In this document: in pieces, positions 34,401 to 44,519 of the stretch
Layout: every line of letters begins with the position of its first letter
Numbering within the stretch: the stretch's first letter is position 1
Origin: Gracilaria vermiculophylla
Taxonomy: Eukaryota; Rhodophyta; Florideophyceae; Gracilariales; Gracilariaceae
Assembly: GCA_019155205.2 (NCBI GenBank)
Contig: JAHNZQ020000181.1
Coordinates: 1,061,977 to 1,125,976, forward strand
Reading direction: 5' to 3'
Length of the DNA: 64,000 bases
The notes under the pieces: model-generated
What the model saw: the letters and a program-made list of their open reading frames with translations, nothing else
What the model was told of the DNA's origin: nothing
Databases searched by the model: none
Made by a program: the position numbers and the translations under genes

Positions 34401-35802
34401 CTCTTCCTGTATTCAAGCCTACACCATCATTCTGGTCACTTCCTTCAGTCTGGCATGCTCCTTCGCCGCTGTTCCCTCCTCTCACTTCTTCAGCAATTCT
34501 TCCCATATGCAGCAAAATCGTTAGCCACTCGAGCTTTTCCGCATCAAACTCCCGCATCTCCTGCACAAACGTCGACTGCACAGGCAGCTCCGAAACAAAT
34601 CCTCGCAACACCTCCTCGTAACTGTCATACGAGTAGTACGTGTTGCCTCTTCTGTCCCTCCTGCTGCTCAGACTTGCGATGTGGCTCTCTTTGAATGGCA
34701 GACACTTGCCTTCCTCCAACGCTTCCTTCAGCACCTCCTGTTTCACAAACCTCCCATCGCTCATCCCGCTATCCTTGTTCCACTGCTTCCACAAGAACGG
34801 ACTGCTTCCTTTCCCCCCGCCCTCCTTCCACAGTTGGAACATTGCGGACGCCAAGAGTTGCGACCCAAAATACCTCCCGCGCTTCAAATACATATCCTTT
34901 GCACTTTCACCGCTTCTCGATTCTGTACCATTTGGATCTTGAGCGACTTCAAACTCACGCATCCACTGCTGTAACCCCTGCGATGCAAAAGTCGCTGCCC
35001 AGTGCACCCACACTTGTACGGGGTCCACTGGTACTAGACGCGTTGTTCTTTTTGGCCATATACTATACAACCTCTGCGCATAAATTCCCAATGAGCTTGT
35101 GTGAAACTCGAAATAAAGGTCATAAAGATCCATATACATCACCAAAACAAGCTTCGTCACCCTTATCGCCGCACGAAAAGGGTAAATCGCCGCACCCAAA
35201 AGCTCCATAATATATCGCACATCCTTATCTTTGTACTGTTTACCATCACTCCCGTACTTTCCCGACATGGGCAACTCTCGACTCCCGTACTTGACGTAGC
35301 ATTGCACGTCCCCGTGCAGAATTTGATTGTCTGCAATTTTTTCATTCACCAGTATTTCATCCGCAATTGCAGAGCTGTCAGGTACCGACCCGGAATCTTG
35401 GTCGTTTTCATCCATACCATTTTCACGTCGCAGTGAGTACGAAATTCCCATTGAACGCATGGCGTCAATAGAGTGCTGCGCCCAGGTGCGAAAGGCGTGC
35501 AGCTGCCACAGCCCCCACAATGTGCGTTGCCACTGTACTGCCGCAAACAGTGTGGCCACAGCCGCTGCGCACATCTCCTTAAAATCCCCAGCCTTTCCCT
35601 GCACATTAGTGTATGCCAAGACGTACAGCATTGGCAAGCCCGTGTACAGCAGATTGCGGTAGCCGGCTCTGCGCGTTTCTCGCACACTCACCCATTTCGA
35701 GCTCAGAAAGTCCGTGGTTGACAGAGCGGTCCATGGCAAGAACGCGGCGAAGTACGCGCCGGTGACAAACCACCCAGAGTCGGCAATGGCCTCGAGAGTC
35801 AT
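31480..35802 (-). CDS. Large intronless gene, membrane N-terminus and Sel1-like repeats
   Basis: An uninterrupted frame of 1440 codons from ATG 35802 to the stop at 31480-31482. The open frame extends to 35923 upstream but has no other ATG (only a GTG at 35856), so 35802 is the likely start. Residues about 10-30, 52-68 and 77-90 are hydrophobic enough to cross a membrane. The long middle (about 100-1280) is charged, rich in Glu, Arg and Met-Glu-Trp turns, with no recognised domain. The C-terminus has three to four Sel1/TPR-like units of about 37 residues (AMYNLGLLIQIGAPGV, AMTNLAVLLKEGAPGV, AMYQLGLLLEKGAHDV), each followed by AVEL or AKQL..A. Sel1 repeats are protein-interaction solenoids, well known in ER quality-control partners; a membrane-anchored scaffold role is inferred, not shown. 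Confidence 0.8.
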   Translation of the reverse strand: MTLEAIADSGWFVTGAYFAAFLPWTALSTTDFLSSKWVSVRETRRAGYRNLLYTGLPMLYVLAYTNVQGKAGDFKEMCAAAVATLFAAVQWQRTLWGLWQLHAFRTWAQHSIDAMRSMGISYSLRRENGMDENDQDSGSVPDSSAIADEILVNEKIADNQILHGDVQCYVKYGSRELPMSGKYGSDGKQYKDKDVRYIMELLGAAIYPFRAAIRVTKLVLVMYMDLYDLYFEFHTSSLGIYAQRLYSIWPKRTTRLVPVDPVQVWVHWAATFASQGLQQWMREFEVAQDPNGTESRSGESAKDMYLKRGRYFGSQLLASAMFQLWKEGGGKGSSPFLWKQWNKDSGMSDGRFVKQEVLKEALEEGKCLPFKESHIASLSSRRDRRGNTYYSYDSYEEVLRGFVSELPVQSTFVQEMREFDAEKLEWLTILLHMGRIAEEVRGGNSGEGACQTEGSDQNDGVGLNTGRESRNGEWDHVNERALEEDARRAEGMKNLWLQLGMSKINEGGRGEKKLENAEAIVEVSGIPLMRHIMGRLSSANRFVCQVGEMVDVWQSLVIGEQVGLLVERNDEWGKVCIGRRNGEAHDLEGWGMQQAHRELEIRRLDLRMGCRGFWRHDYVEECMTFMGYRMESVRTVLGRCVRQLGDRNDCELFADVSGDAMENTVVDVGLSREMRDVLRGPDCMELLERRGVKCRLVWELQNAMEKKVMNLEGWENADEREEFKKMEIGTMMLMLLSFPGVHVSLTGVEQEEVREGTENKDWCCIDLGICGVERQSNDEERILRVSSMKIEAICSPQKMWIEAEMKGNGDCCLKVVCNKEEKFEWKWWRDAFLGRLEGRREWHESMGIDAIELDCVHGADDEERMVEFETKENGKLLIWREWPPFRVSICRLELDGKDVLQQFRKLEFVEARKEKEPLIIAGNFEHGSLKVLEKRPVSYSEAKATILRDSRALVKQMLRSGHVCFVEKDNERKEKHEAACAHSDVQLTAGSDVDEEQGDGETAINVNRRNTGHEATVNESEHASVTNKGSSDTNEIEIEEVNCADGGFDRYEKSREKRLAGVSIEHHTRVEEASERVMRERLKSFGNGERSGSGVREILQLVEGFFGSMLVQKGGEVRVKEGRERDVACVVMRVCQRLIEHCGDVETYTDDIKRLLLTCAIVDVVPSRQVMMLVQQWFSYCSTPWLKGTCLQTMYFVGDVNHCRSQGNPYHEADQYLAIVYGLEQIIARWACLRDDDVWDVRTSLISKPYKCIELSQSITEMYFAFLNSTANILSRGMKGTSSGAKRAVELYEKAIYEGYHVQAMYNLGLLIQIGAPGVAANAARAVELYEGAIEEGHHVGAMTNLAVLLKEGAPGVAANAARAVELCERAIDSHDDALAMYQLGLLLEKGAHDVSVDVERAKQLFERAAREGNHEGARERLRQLMSGGDAQQCSGESGK
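31590..31960 (-). repeat. 111-bp tandem Sel1-encoding repeats
   Basis: At DNA level the units around 31703 and 31814 share long near-identical blocks (ctccacggctcg.gctgcatttgctgctactcc). The period is 111 bp, i.e. 37 codons. This is a sign of recent unit duplication or gene conversion compared with the diverged unit at the 3' end of the gene. Confidence 0.75.
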
Positions 35803-35935
35803 CACGATGGTTGACGACGCCAAAGCTTGCTGCGCCTGCTTCCGAAGCTGCTTCACAACACCGAAACTTGTGGCGCTTGCAGGTGGGCGGCACTGCGACG
35901 CGAAGTGGACGGTAGTTTCTCGGCCTCAGGACTGA

Positions 35936-36169
35936 TGGAAGCGACACACAACCTACAGCCTGTCTTCACTCGTAGAACCTCCGACGACGTGCCACCAGTT
36001 GCGCTGTCTGTTTCGCGCGTTGCCATTGGCGCAGCTCGTCGGTGCCAACCGAGACAACAACAAGGCTTACGCGCTGATCTGGCAGAAGCTGCAGCTGAAT
36101 GACCAGATGCTGGCCGCTCACTGGAACGGGCAACAGTATCCACCCGTTCCACCCGACAGTGCAAAATAA
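35936..36169 (+). CDS. Possible 3'-terminal exon or gene fragment
   Basis: 77 open codons with natural protein composition and no ATG until late: LVGANRDNNKAYALIW, KLQLNDQMLAAHWN and YPPVPPDSAK, then TAA at 36167. The stop sits inside aaaataaag, so AATAAA overlaps it, as in the vWA gene at 55061. A splice acceptor upstream (..ttggcgcag near 36030) is possible. The product is unknown. It lies head-to-head beside the Sel1 gene. Confidence 0.35.
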   Translation, partial: WKRHTTYSLSSLVEPPTTCHQLRCLFRALPLAQLVGANRDNNKAYALIWQKLQLNDQMLAAHWNGQQYPPVPPDSAK

Positions 36170-36716
36170 AGAAACGGCCGGCGGTTCCGTCCCGCCCGAC
36201 TCTCCGGAGTCAGGCCGACGATCCTTTCAGCAGCACCATTATGCCAGCGTCACAGCTTCCATATGCTTCCAGGCGAAAGTCACCCCTGTGTGATCAACAA
36301 AAATAGGGCACATCTTCCTGCGCCATATCTCGCGGCGCAACTATGTGGTGGCACTTATAATATGGCGATAGAGAGCCCGGCGGTCTCGTGAGCAGGTTGC
36401 GCGATTGTACACGCGCAGGCAACAACCAGCGGGGGCCCCCTTCCCCCGTTCTCCCGTCCAGTGGTCGCCCGTGGGAATCGCACGAGGGAGCCGAACCCCC
36501 GAGCGTGCTCACCCTCAGGTCGGCGAGCGGCTTGCCACGTTCGCCAGCTCGCACACTTGCAGCTTCAAAAGGCAGCACAGAACCGGTGCAGCATAGAAAG
36601 TCAAAACTACAAAACACTGAAAACTTCTGGCATGACACTGAAAGGCCGTGTCATACCAACGTCACTATTGAAAAACAGTTGAGCAACTCCGGCGCTCCTT
36701 GCGCTGGTTCGCTGTA
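36170..36716. other. Intergenic, no gene seen
   Basis: GC-richer DNA without recognisable motif, ended by the TA target of Tc1 element 2. Confidence 0.5.
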
Positions 36717-36842
36717 CAGTGCGTTTCAAAAACATATTACCCCTCAAAAGTGCGCCAAAACTGTACTGTAGACTAGATTTTGCACAAAGTCTAGGTAGAA
36801 TCGTTTCAAAAAGATATGTACACCGTCTTCTTTATAATAAAA

Positions 36843-37854
36843 ATGGCTCGACGCCCGCCACTTTTCAAGCATGAACAGCTTCAAATCGTTAAGTTAAACG
36901 CCAAGAAACATTCCTACAGTGCTATCGCTAAAAAATTAAAGCGTTCTAGGGTCACAATTGCTACTTTTCTATAAAACCCGACTCTATAGTGCTTAAAATC
37001 ATCTTCTGGACGCCCAGAGAAGCTCAGACCAGTAAATAAGAGAGGTATTAAAAAAGGAGCTGTACAAAGGAAAAGTATCGTGCAAAACAATTAGAATTAA
37101 TCTTAATCTCAACGTTCCTAAATCAAATATATGGAGGCAGATAAACAGCACAAATTTATTAAAAAATAAAAAAATAAAAAACACTTCCTTTCTTCAAGAC
37201 CATCACAAGCCCAAAAGGATTGTCAGGTGTGCTGGAAAAGCCTAATGGAGAAAAAAATGGGAAAATATTATTCTCAATGATGAAAAAAAGTTCAATTTGG
37301 ACGGACCAGATTGCTATAAATTTTATTGGCACGATCTTCGTAAACAACGTCATGAAGTTTATACCAGGCATTCAGGTGGAGGCTCTGTAATGGTTTGGGA
37401 AGGTATTTTTAAAAAAGGTTTGACTGAAATTGCCTTTATTGAAACAAACATGAGTGCGTAAAAATATCAAGAAGTTCTATAACGTTATTATCTACCGCTT
37501 GGTTTATGTTTTCATGAAGAAATTTTCTTTTTTCAACAGGATACTGCGCCTGTACACACTTCATNNNNNNNNNNNNNNNNNNNNNNNNNNNNNNNNNNNN
37601 NNNNNNNNNNNNNNNNNNNNNNNNNNNNNNNNNNNNNNNNNNNNNNNNNNNNNNNNNNNNNNNNAGAACGCTTTATGGCCATGGAAGGCATTTAAGCGCA
37701 GGTTTTGATTTGAAAAATTGTTTTAAGAATTACTTGGACAATACATCTATTTTTACAATTAATGCCTACATCACTTTGATGCCCAAACGCTTTATTTTCG
37801 TAATTAAGCAAAAAGGTGGAAAAACTAGTTACTGAGTCGCCAAAAGAGACTTAA
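36843..37854 (+). pseudogene. Tc1-like transposase (element 2)
   Basis: ATG 36843 (MARRPPLFKHEQLQIV), the same N-terminus as element 1. A TAA interrupts it near 36972. Then LNDEKKFNLDGPD (first Asp) and QQDTAPVHTS (second Asp) abut the gap. After the gap only a C-terminal piece survives (FDLKNCFKNYL, LMPKRFIFVI). Several stops. Confidence 0.8.
37565..37664. other. Assembly gap (100 N)
   Basis: Exactly 100 unknown bases, the usual placeholder for a gap of unestimated size. Confidence 0.99.
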
Positions 37855-37956
37855 ACTTCACAATGTTGTTATGATTTTGAAACGGTTTTTGGACTTGAAT
37901 TTATTTTTTATCTTGATCTTGTAGTCGTACAGTACCAAATTCACAATTTTTGTACG

Positions 37957-38019
37957 ACGCGGCGCGCGGCAGCGCGTGCAAGCGTCGGGCTGCGCGCGCG
38001 GCGGCGCCGCAACGCCTTC
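37957..38019. repeat. Second copy of the GC-rich dispersed repeat
   Basis: Contains the 34-bp exact match to 29881-29914 and begins where Tc1 element 2 loses its right end. Confidence 0.7.
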
Positions 38020-38038
38020 GTCTTTCTCGTCCGCATAA

Positions 38039-38392
38039 TCATACTACTTTATTAGTGCACCTCGTATTATTAGCAGATGCAGACTCCTCTCTAATGGCCA
38101 TGCACGTGACTGTCATATTGTTTGATAGTTTTGGATAGTATTGTCCCAAGAAACTCGCGAGTTTGGTGGCGTACCAGCTCCCAAGAACGTTGATCGCTGC
38201 ATTGATGATCTCGTCAAGGGTATTGGAAACAAATTGATTCGCACCTTCTCCTTGTTGCGTAAAGTCTGTGAAGTACGCATTCTGCACGTTGGTATCACCA
38301 TGCTCCTTACATTCAAAATGGATTCCATAGGTTATTTCAAAAACCTCTTCAAGCAAGGGACGTAAATGTTGATTGTTCTCGAGAAATGACGC
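38039..38392 (-). CDS. Unrecognised ORF, possible exon
   Basis: About 115 open codons after a TAG at the right boundary, with protein-like composition: LRPLLEEVFEITYGIHFECKE, NTLDEIINAAINVLGSWYATKLASFLGQYYPKL. There is no ATG near the upstream end (the longest version begins with TTG), so it would have to be an internal or terminal exon. No family recognised. Confidence 0.3.
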   Translation of the reverse strand, partial: ASFLENNQHLRPLLEEVFEITYGIHFECKEHGDTNVQNAYFTDFTQQGEGANQFVSNTLDEIINAAINVLGSWYATKLASFLGQYYPKLSNNMTVTCMAIREESASANNTRCTNKVV

Positions 38393-39411
38393 GGCTGCTT
38401 TTTTCCTCTAGGGAGGGCCAACGCGCGCCATAAATGTCTGGCGTGCCTACGTTTCTATCTCTCAGAAATACATAAAGAGAGAAGTCAAATCAAACGTTAA
38501 GGGACGAAGGGAATTCGCCAAAGAAAGGACACAACTGATACGACTTTCCAAATGTCTTCACGTATTACAATGCCGAACCCAAAAGACCGACGAACTTCAA
38601 GTAAGGTTTGCAACCTTTTGTTAAGTGCCTTCTTCGATACGGACTGTAAATGTTGTATTGTTTCTTTATACCATCAAAAACAGAAGTAACATCTCATTGA
38701 GAACATCGGGTTCTCAAACGTTGATGTAAGTGACAAAAACATAATCTGTGGCGTGAGCTGGTAAGCGTTGCCACGGTGCAGGTGGGTTTTGTGAGTAATA
38801 ATGCAAACGACGATGGCTGGCATGGTGAGCAGCATTTTGAAAGCGGTTTTTTTCGTGCAGCCTGTATATCAAAGGGAGAGGTATGCCAGCGTGGATGAGT
38901 ATAAAGCAACACAATCCCCCAGCGTCACTCTATGAGTTTTAGAGTTAATTATGGGCTCCAATTTGCTCGCAGAAGGTTTGACGGCCGATTTGACGACCCA
39001 GTTTCATCATCAGTGGGGTACAGCGCGTGGCACACACGACCGATCCGTAAATTTGAAAGACCAGGCTTATCTAGGTATGGTAGGGAGGCCTCGAACTAAA
39101 AACTGAAAACCCACAAGCACGAATGATTATAAAACCAGCTCTAGAACGGTTGGAAATACAGAGTAACGAGCGGGCTGACGGTAACCGATTTATAATGGGA
39201 ATACGACCTCTGAAGCATAGTGAAACCTGATGGAGAGATGGGGAACCTGCTGGTTGACTGTGAGAACTGCAAAGGTCGAGCGGTAAAGTAGATTAAATGG
39301 TGTATAGCTTATCTCAAAAGGGAGCAGGGAACTCACGCATCTTCATAATTATATTGCGGCGCTCTGAGCTCTACATTCCATACAGTTGGCTACAGTACCG
39401 CTATGGGAGTA
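38393..39411. other. Intergenic, no gene seen
   Basis: No frame with recognisable content. Confidence 0.5.
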
Positions 39412-40699
39412 CAGTGCGTTTCAAAAGTAAAGGACACGGCACAAGCGCGCCAAAATACGGATTTTTACCTAATGTAGCCACCCCCCTTCGTTAATACCCT
39501 CAAAAAAGCGTTTCAAAATTATAAGACATTCTGTTGTATCCCTCAATTATGGAGAGAGGAAGTCCTCTTTCGCTTTCAGAACAAAACCAAACACTCTATA
39601 TATAAAGGAAAAGGACACAACGTGTTCAATATTGCTAAAACTCTCGGCCTTTCGCGTCATGTTATATCATCTTTTCTATGAAATCCAACAAAATATGGAT
39701 TTAAACGTTGCACTGGATTCCCTAAACTTCTACAAGCAGCTAATGATGCTTATTGAGCTCAAACGATCGCAAGAAAGTGCGTCGTACACAAAATTTTTGT
39801 AAAGACATTGCATAAAAAATTTTGAAACACAACGATTTGGCTCGCAATCAAGCAAACAGAGTTATATCAATTCGTGAAAAGAAAGAAAACACTTGTATTG
39901 CGGGATCATTATGAAGCAAAATGCATTGCATGGTTTGCTCAGATGGATTGCTGGAAAGATGAATGGAAAGATGTTATATTCTTAGATGAGAAAAAGTTCA
40001 ACTTAGACGGACCAGATTGCTCTGAGTATTATTGGCATGATCTGAGAATCGAAAGGAATACTTTTACGATTAGGCATTCAGCTGGAACGTCTGTTATTGT
40101 GTGGGCTGGAAGTTTTTAAAAAATACAACTGGTATTGCTTTTATTAAGGGTAGCATGAATTCGGAATGATATGAAAATGTTCCGTACATCTATTTGTTGC
40201 CATTTGCATATCAATCGCATGGAATTAATTTTGTTTTTCAGCAGGATAGCGCTGCAGTACATACTTCTACCTTCATGAACGATTTTTTAAATGAGCTTGA
40301 CATGAATTTCATGCAGTGGCCAGCGCGATCGCCAGATTTAAAACATAATGAAAATGTCAGAGATTTATTGGCTAATATGGTTTATGGCCTTGATAGGCAG
40401 ATTATAACAGTTTTTGAATTAAAAAATTGTATTGAAAGTTGCTGGAAAACTATCAATGGTTCAGCGATAGAGTCTTTCATAGATTCTATGCCAAAGCGTT
40501 GCACTATTTTAATCCATAAAACAGGTGCAAAAATCAATTATTGAAAAAGAGATAATGACCGTTTGAAGTAAAGTGTTCTGTCGTTTTGAAACGATTTTGG
40601 AACTTAACATTTGTCAAAAACTGGTTTGCAAAGTCTAGAGTACTAAAAGTGATGATTTGCATCAGAATGCTAGGTGTCCCATACTTTTGAAACAGACTT
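39412..40699 (+). mobile_element. Tc1-like transposon 3, second subfamily
   Basis: About 1288 bp between TA dinucleotides (39410-39411 and 40700-40701). The left repeat CAGTGCGTTTCAAAAGTAAAGGACAC pairs with the right repeat, reversed, AAGTCTGTTTCAAAAGTATGGGACAC. Inner repeats at about 39507-39520 and 40581-40597 again give an IR/DR arrangement. Its internal sequence is well diverged from elements 1 and 2. Confidence 0.9.
39549..40544 (+). pseudogene. Tc1-like DD34E transposase (element 3)
   Basis: ATG 39549 (MERGSPLSLSEQNQ) is quickly lost to a shift and stops. The catalytic part is legible in two frames: FLDEKKFNLDGPD (39984-40022), then VFQQDSAAVHTS and SPDLKHNENV (40194-40544), with 34 residues between the second Asp and the Glu. 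It ends with SMPKRCTILI like element 1. Confidence 0.9.
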
Positions 40700-40782
40700 T
40701 AACATGCCCACTGCGTACTGTAGTGTTCGGGCATCAAATAAAACATGTCCTTCCTATTTACACTAGCTCCATTAACTGGAGT

Positions 40783-41018
40783 TGTAGTGCAATACCCGAA
40801 AGGTGAAAGTACCACGAAGGGTGTTTGGAACCTTCCTCTTGCGAGATGGTTCAAATACAGAGCTTTTTTCAAGCCGTGCATATGAGCAGGGAGTAACTCC
40901 GGTGCTAGGCCGTTGCAACGGGTGCAGAAAGAAATACAAATGGAGAAACCGGAGATCTGGCAAGTACTGTCATTGAGTCAATTTACGTGTGTATTGGGTG
41001 AAATTTTTCTGTATTATT
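40783..41018. repeat. Dispersed repeat flanking copy B (pairs with 2704-2975)
   Basis: Begins TGTAGTGCAATACCCGAA, ends at the LTR start (41019). It aligns with the equivalent flank of copy A with small indels; shared blocks include gttgcaacgggtgcag/gtcgcaacgggtgcag. Confidence 0.7.
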
Positions 41019-41573
41019 GTGGTACTGTCAGTTCTTCTTTGCAGATAGTAGAGCACAACGTCCTCTATGAGTTTTTATTGACTCCAAAGGTACGAGTTTC
41101 TAAAGGTGGTCTCCGGTATTCGCTGTCTCGAGCCGGGGGAATTCTTGAAGGGGATCCGCATACACCGAGCGGAGGGGGAGGTTCACTGGGCGGACAATGC
41201 TCTTACAGGCGCTGCTATGAGGTAACCTGGGGATCGGTGGCTTAGTAACCTTAAGATGAGCAACGATAGTCTCCAACCGGAAAATTAGATGAAGATTCAA
41301 GGGTGCTTGGTTTACTTCCCCAGAGGTGGAGCTCGACCAGCAGGCTATGTATCAAGCAGGGAGGCCGCCTCGGTATATCTCACTACTGTAGTAATTACCT
41401 GTACAAATCAAACAAGATAAATATAAATTCTATCAACCCTCAAGGATCCTGTAGCGCACGCGGGTCGAATTATGCACCACGTGGCTCTGTTAATAATACA
41501 CGAGCCCTCCTTGGGAATATATAACGCCATAAAGCCACACCACCATATTTCCTTAGGAGCCACTGTATTACAT
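41019..41573 (-). repeat. 3' LTR of copy B
   Basis: 555 bp, TGTGGTAC..GTATTACA on the plus strand. The inner border is fixed by the adjoining purine tract on the minus strand (aggaaaggggggta then TGTAATAC). A tatata string at about 41518 could serve either direction. Confidence 0.88.
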
Positions 41574-41587
41574 ACCCCCCTTTCCTA
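41574..41587 (-). promoter_or_regulatory. Polypurine tract of copy B
   Basis: The minus strand reads aggaaaggggggta directly before the 3' LTR, the plus-strand primer signal of LTR retrotransposons. The equivalent stretch is deleted in copy A. Confidence 0.8.
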
Positions 41588-42083
41588 AATTGCACCACGT
41601 CCTTGAGGTTCATCTTCCGACAGGTCGATCCCTGGGTTGCTCCTATCGGTGTTGATCCCAGCGCGGCCTCCGGCGATGTGACACATACTCTCCTTCAGGC
41701 GTTCCTTCATACTTCCATACTTTTGCGCGGCGTAGCACCGCGGGCTCGTGTTTTATCCGTTGCGGTGTTTGCAGGCCCTGGCCCTGCATGACACGCCCTC
41801 GACTTCTCCGTCTTGGCGTAACGCGTCGGTGCTGCCTCGCCAGTTGGCGGCATGAGCTTCCGCGCACTTGCGTGTCTCGTGTGCGGCGCAAGCGTTCCTC
41901 CTCAGCCGGAGTAGGTGTCAGCCCGGGCTTTTCGCTGACTCCCTCAAATAACTCGACGCTCCGATTCCTTCGAGAATTCTCTTTTGGGGAACACCCGATT
42001 CATCGCGTCCGCTTGTTCCGTCTCTGTGAAGGTGCATCATCTCATAACCTTCTCTTTTTCGTCTCCATCGGTCTCCGCTGGAT

Positions 42084-44160
42084 ATGAACTTGCTCCGAGC
42101 CATGGTGCTACATACCTTGCTTGCCTCTAGTCGTCCGTCCTCTTCGCAAATTCCGCAATGACGTCTCGACGCGGCTCTCTTCGCGGTCAGGCGTATAACC
42201 GTGGGCCGCTCCCCAAGTGGTGTCAGATTACTCTCTTTAGGTGCTACGACACGTTTGGTCGCCATTGAACCAGCTACTTACACCTTGGGCATGACTTCTC
42301 CAACCCAGGTGCCTACGTCTCCGTCCAACCCTGAGGTGTATCACACCTCTACAGGTGCAGCATTCCTCCTAGGGGAGCTTCTAGACCATTTTTCCACTCG
42401 GGTCTTCGCGCCGTTCCACGACTGGCGTGGCGGTCTCCCACGCCCCGTGGGGGACTCCATCCACCATTTCGGACCGTACCTTCAGGCGATGCGATTCCGC
42501 GTCGTACCGGATGTTGCTTGGAATGACCAGAAACGGAACCGAATGAACGCCTATCGCGCTCACTGGCTCCACACTCCGGTGCACGGTGACAACGCTCCGA
42601 CCACGGTGGGACACTGCGATACTCCTTACCTCAGGTGCGCCAAAGAGCGAGAGGTCCAGGCGGGACTCCAGGTACTCCTTCACAAAGAGAGATCGCCCAA
42701 GCGAGTGGGGCGGCCCGGAAGCATCGCCGATGGACGCTCGGCCCTCGCGGTGTTGCCCTTCGGTCCCCATACGATCGCCTCTACTGGCTCAACCGAAATC
42801 GTTTGGGGACGCACCTTGCGGATGAGACCCGATGACGTACCGCCATTGGGTACTTCTATGTTTGGCATAACACGGAATTTTACGACATGCCTTCTGGGAA
42901 ACGCCCAAAGTAATACGTGAAGGTGAACGACTCTTAGAGGGACCTTTGGGTAACCACGCACCTATGCGTGGCGGCACCCATTAAATTTGCGGACCACACC
43001 TTTGAGGTTCTAGATCCCCATGACTTTTTAGCGCGTTTAGTCATGTTGATCGCCTCGACCGAGTTCGCAGCCAGCACCTTGATGGCGTATCTCCAAGCTG
43101 TAGACGGAGGCGTTCCTTCCAATACTCGGTACCACGCCGGTCGCCTCTACTGAGGTTCTTTGCATCAGCCGACCGCCGGACGTTTCCTCTGCTTGTCAGC
43201 GTCAATTATCTGTGTCCTGCGCTCCTTCGGCATTCCGAATCTGATCAAAGGCACCGCGTGAAGCGAATCAGAGGCAGACACGCTGCTGGATTACAATTTG
43301 CAGGTGGTGTGGAACGATACGCAGGGCTTCCTTTGGTATGACTACGGTGAAGATAAGTTCCACCCCATCTTGAGGAGTCCCAATGGAGACGATGACGGGC
43401 GAGGCTACCCGGCCTTTCCCCGTCTTGCGCCTTCTCGGGTTCCTCAGGTGCCATGGCTCTTAGTCCCCGACTATGACCCCTTGATGGAGAGTCTGGCGAC
43501 TCACACGCTCCGTCGGTTACCGTATCCGTCCCAGGATATGGGTGCGCCTCCTGAGGTCATAAAGCCGCGTCCCGCCGCAATGCCGGATGCTCCCGCAGTG
43601 GTAGCCGCCGTATTTCTAATGGAAGAGGAAGAGATTACTCCTGTCCAGTAGCTTCGGCCCCAGTGGTGCAGCCGCGACTGCGGAGCGTCCCTGCGCCTGT
43701 TCTCCAGCCTTGCCTGTGGAGCGTTCCAGTTCCCCTACCACCGCCACCACCGGTCTTGCCGACTTCGTCCTTGGCTCTGCCGACCTCCGCGGCGGTGCCT
43801 GCAGAATCCTTTCGGGAGGCCCCTGTCCTACCCGATCCGCCGTCCGCGGCTCCATCCGTGGCGGTTGTTGTTCCGTCAACGGAGGTGGCCGCTTCAGGTG
43901 CACCATCGGGCGGGTTATCCTCTGGAGCTCTGGGTGCTGCCTTCCAAGAGTTGGTGCAGGCGTGCCTGGTGACGGGTCGTCCTGCTCTGGTTTCGCCTGT
44001 AGAGGCTCTGCGCCAGGCGCGTGCCTGGGTCTTAGGACTCCACAAGGCCCGGGCGGACTGAAGCTCTATGGCGGCCATCAAGAAAAGCCTGTCAGAGTTC
44101 TTCGAGAGCCAAGCGCTCACGGCAAAAGTTCGCCTTGAAGCGGAATATACGACGTGATTC
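42084..44160 (+). pseudogene. Antisense ORF of chromovirus copy B
   Basis: Homologous to the plus-strand frame at 3261-5263. ATG 42084 and ATG 42291 both have counterparts in copy A. The frame is lost by a one-base deletion near 42766 (copy A has one more C), resumes in the next frame to 43651, and shifts again near 43640-43660 before the Pro/Ala/Val-rich part (43663-44061). TGA stops occur near 42159, at 42833 and at 44059. Shared motifs: NAPTTVGHCDTPYL, YGEDKFHPI, AYPAFPRL/GYPAFPRL, FESQALTAK. Differences between copies often preserve residue type, which suggests past selection on this protein. Confidence 0.7.
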
Positions 44161-44519
44161 GGTGACCTGTGGGTAAAAGATCCCTGGCGATCGGAGTTCG
44201 TTGCCGGTAGCAGCGGAATAAAAGATCCTTGAATGTAGCAGAATCTCCGTGAATGGCAGTTGCAATACAAATGGGCCATGCCCTGGCGCTCAATGACACG
44301 AAATGCCGCCGCAGGAGCGTGCAACAAGCGGGAAATGGCGTCCTGGAGGCGAGTAAGAGAGTTTCAAGTGGGGTATAGACAGCGGGGACGAAGAACAACT
44401 ACGTTCGGGGGCTCTTTCGTCCTTTCCTAAATGGAAGCGCTTAAGCGGAGAGGCGTTTCCTTACCAGATTGGCGTGGTATCTTCTGATGAAGTTCTCCGG
44501 GATGTGTCCCGGAGGTTTT

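Larger units (their letters stand above)
36717..37950 (+). mobile_element. Tc1-like transposon 2, gapped and right-truncated
   Basis: The left end (TA then CAGTGCGTTTCAAAAACATATTACCCC) is nearly identical to element 1, and the similarity continues to the gap at 37565. The inner left repeat is at about 36799-36812. To the right the inner repeat (ttttgaaacggttttt near 37873) is present but the outer inverted repeat is missing. The sequence runs into a GC-rich dispersed repeat near 37955. Confidence 0.8.

Noticed and set aside
35803..35856. GTG start of the Sel1 gene 54 bases upstream
   Set aside because: Non-ATG start in a eukaryotic gene without support. The in-frame ATG at 35802 is preferred.
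37454..37708. 84-codon ORF across the N gap
   Set aside because: Its frame is an artefact of 100 unknown bases.
40783..41018. Extending the chromovirus LTR to include the flanking 250-bp repeat
   Set aside because: The right-hand LTRs begin directly after the primer site at TGTGGTAC and lack this sequence.
43635..44327. 230-codon minus-strand ORF (and 4679-5428 in copy A) as a sense-strand env-like gene
   Set aside because: It lies opposite the antisense ORF. Its translation is Gly/Ala/Thr/Arg-rich without a signal peptide, membrane segment or conserved block, while the plus strand gives conserved motifs in both copies. Not fully excluded.
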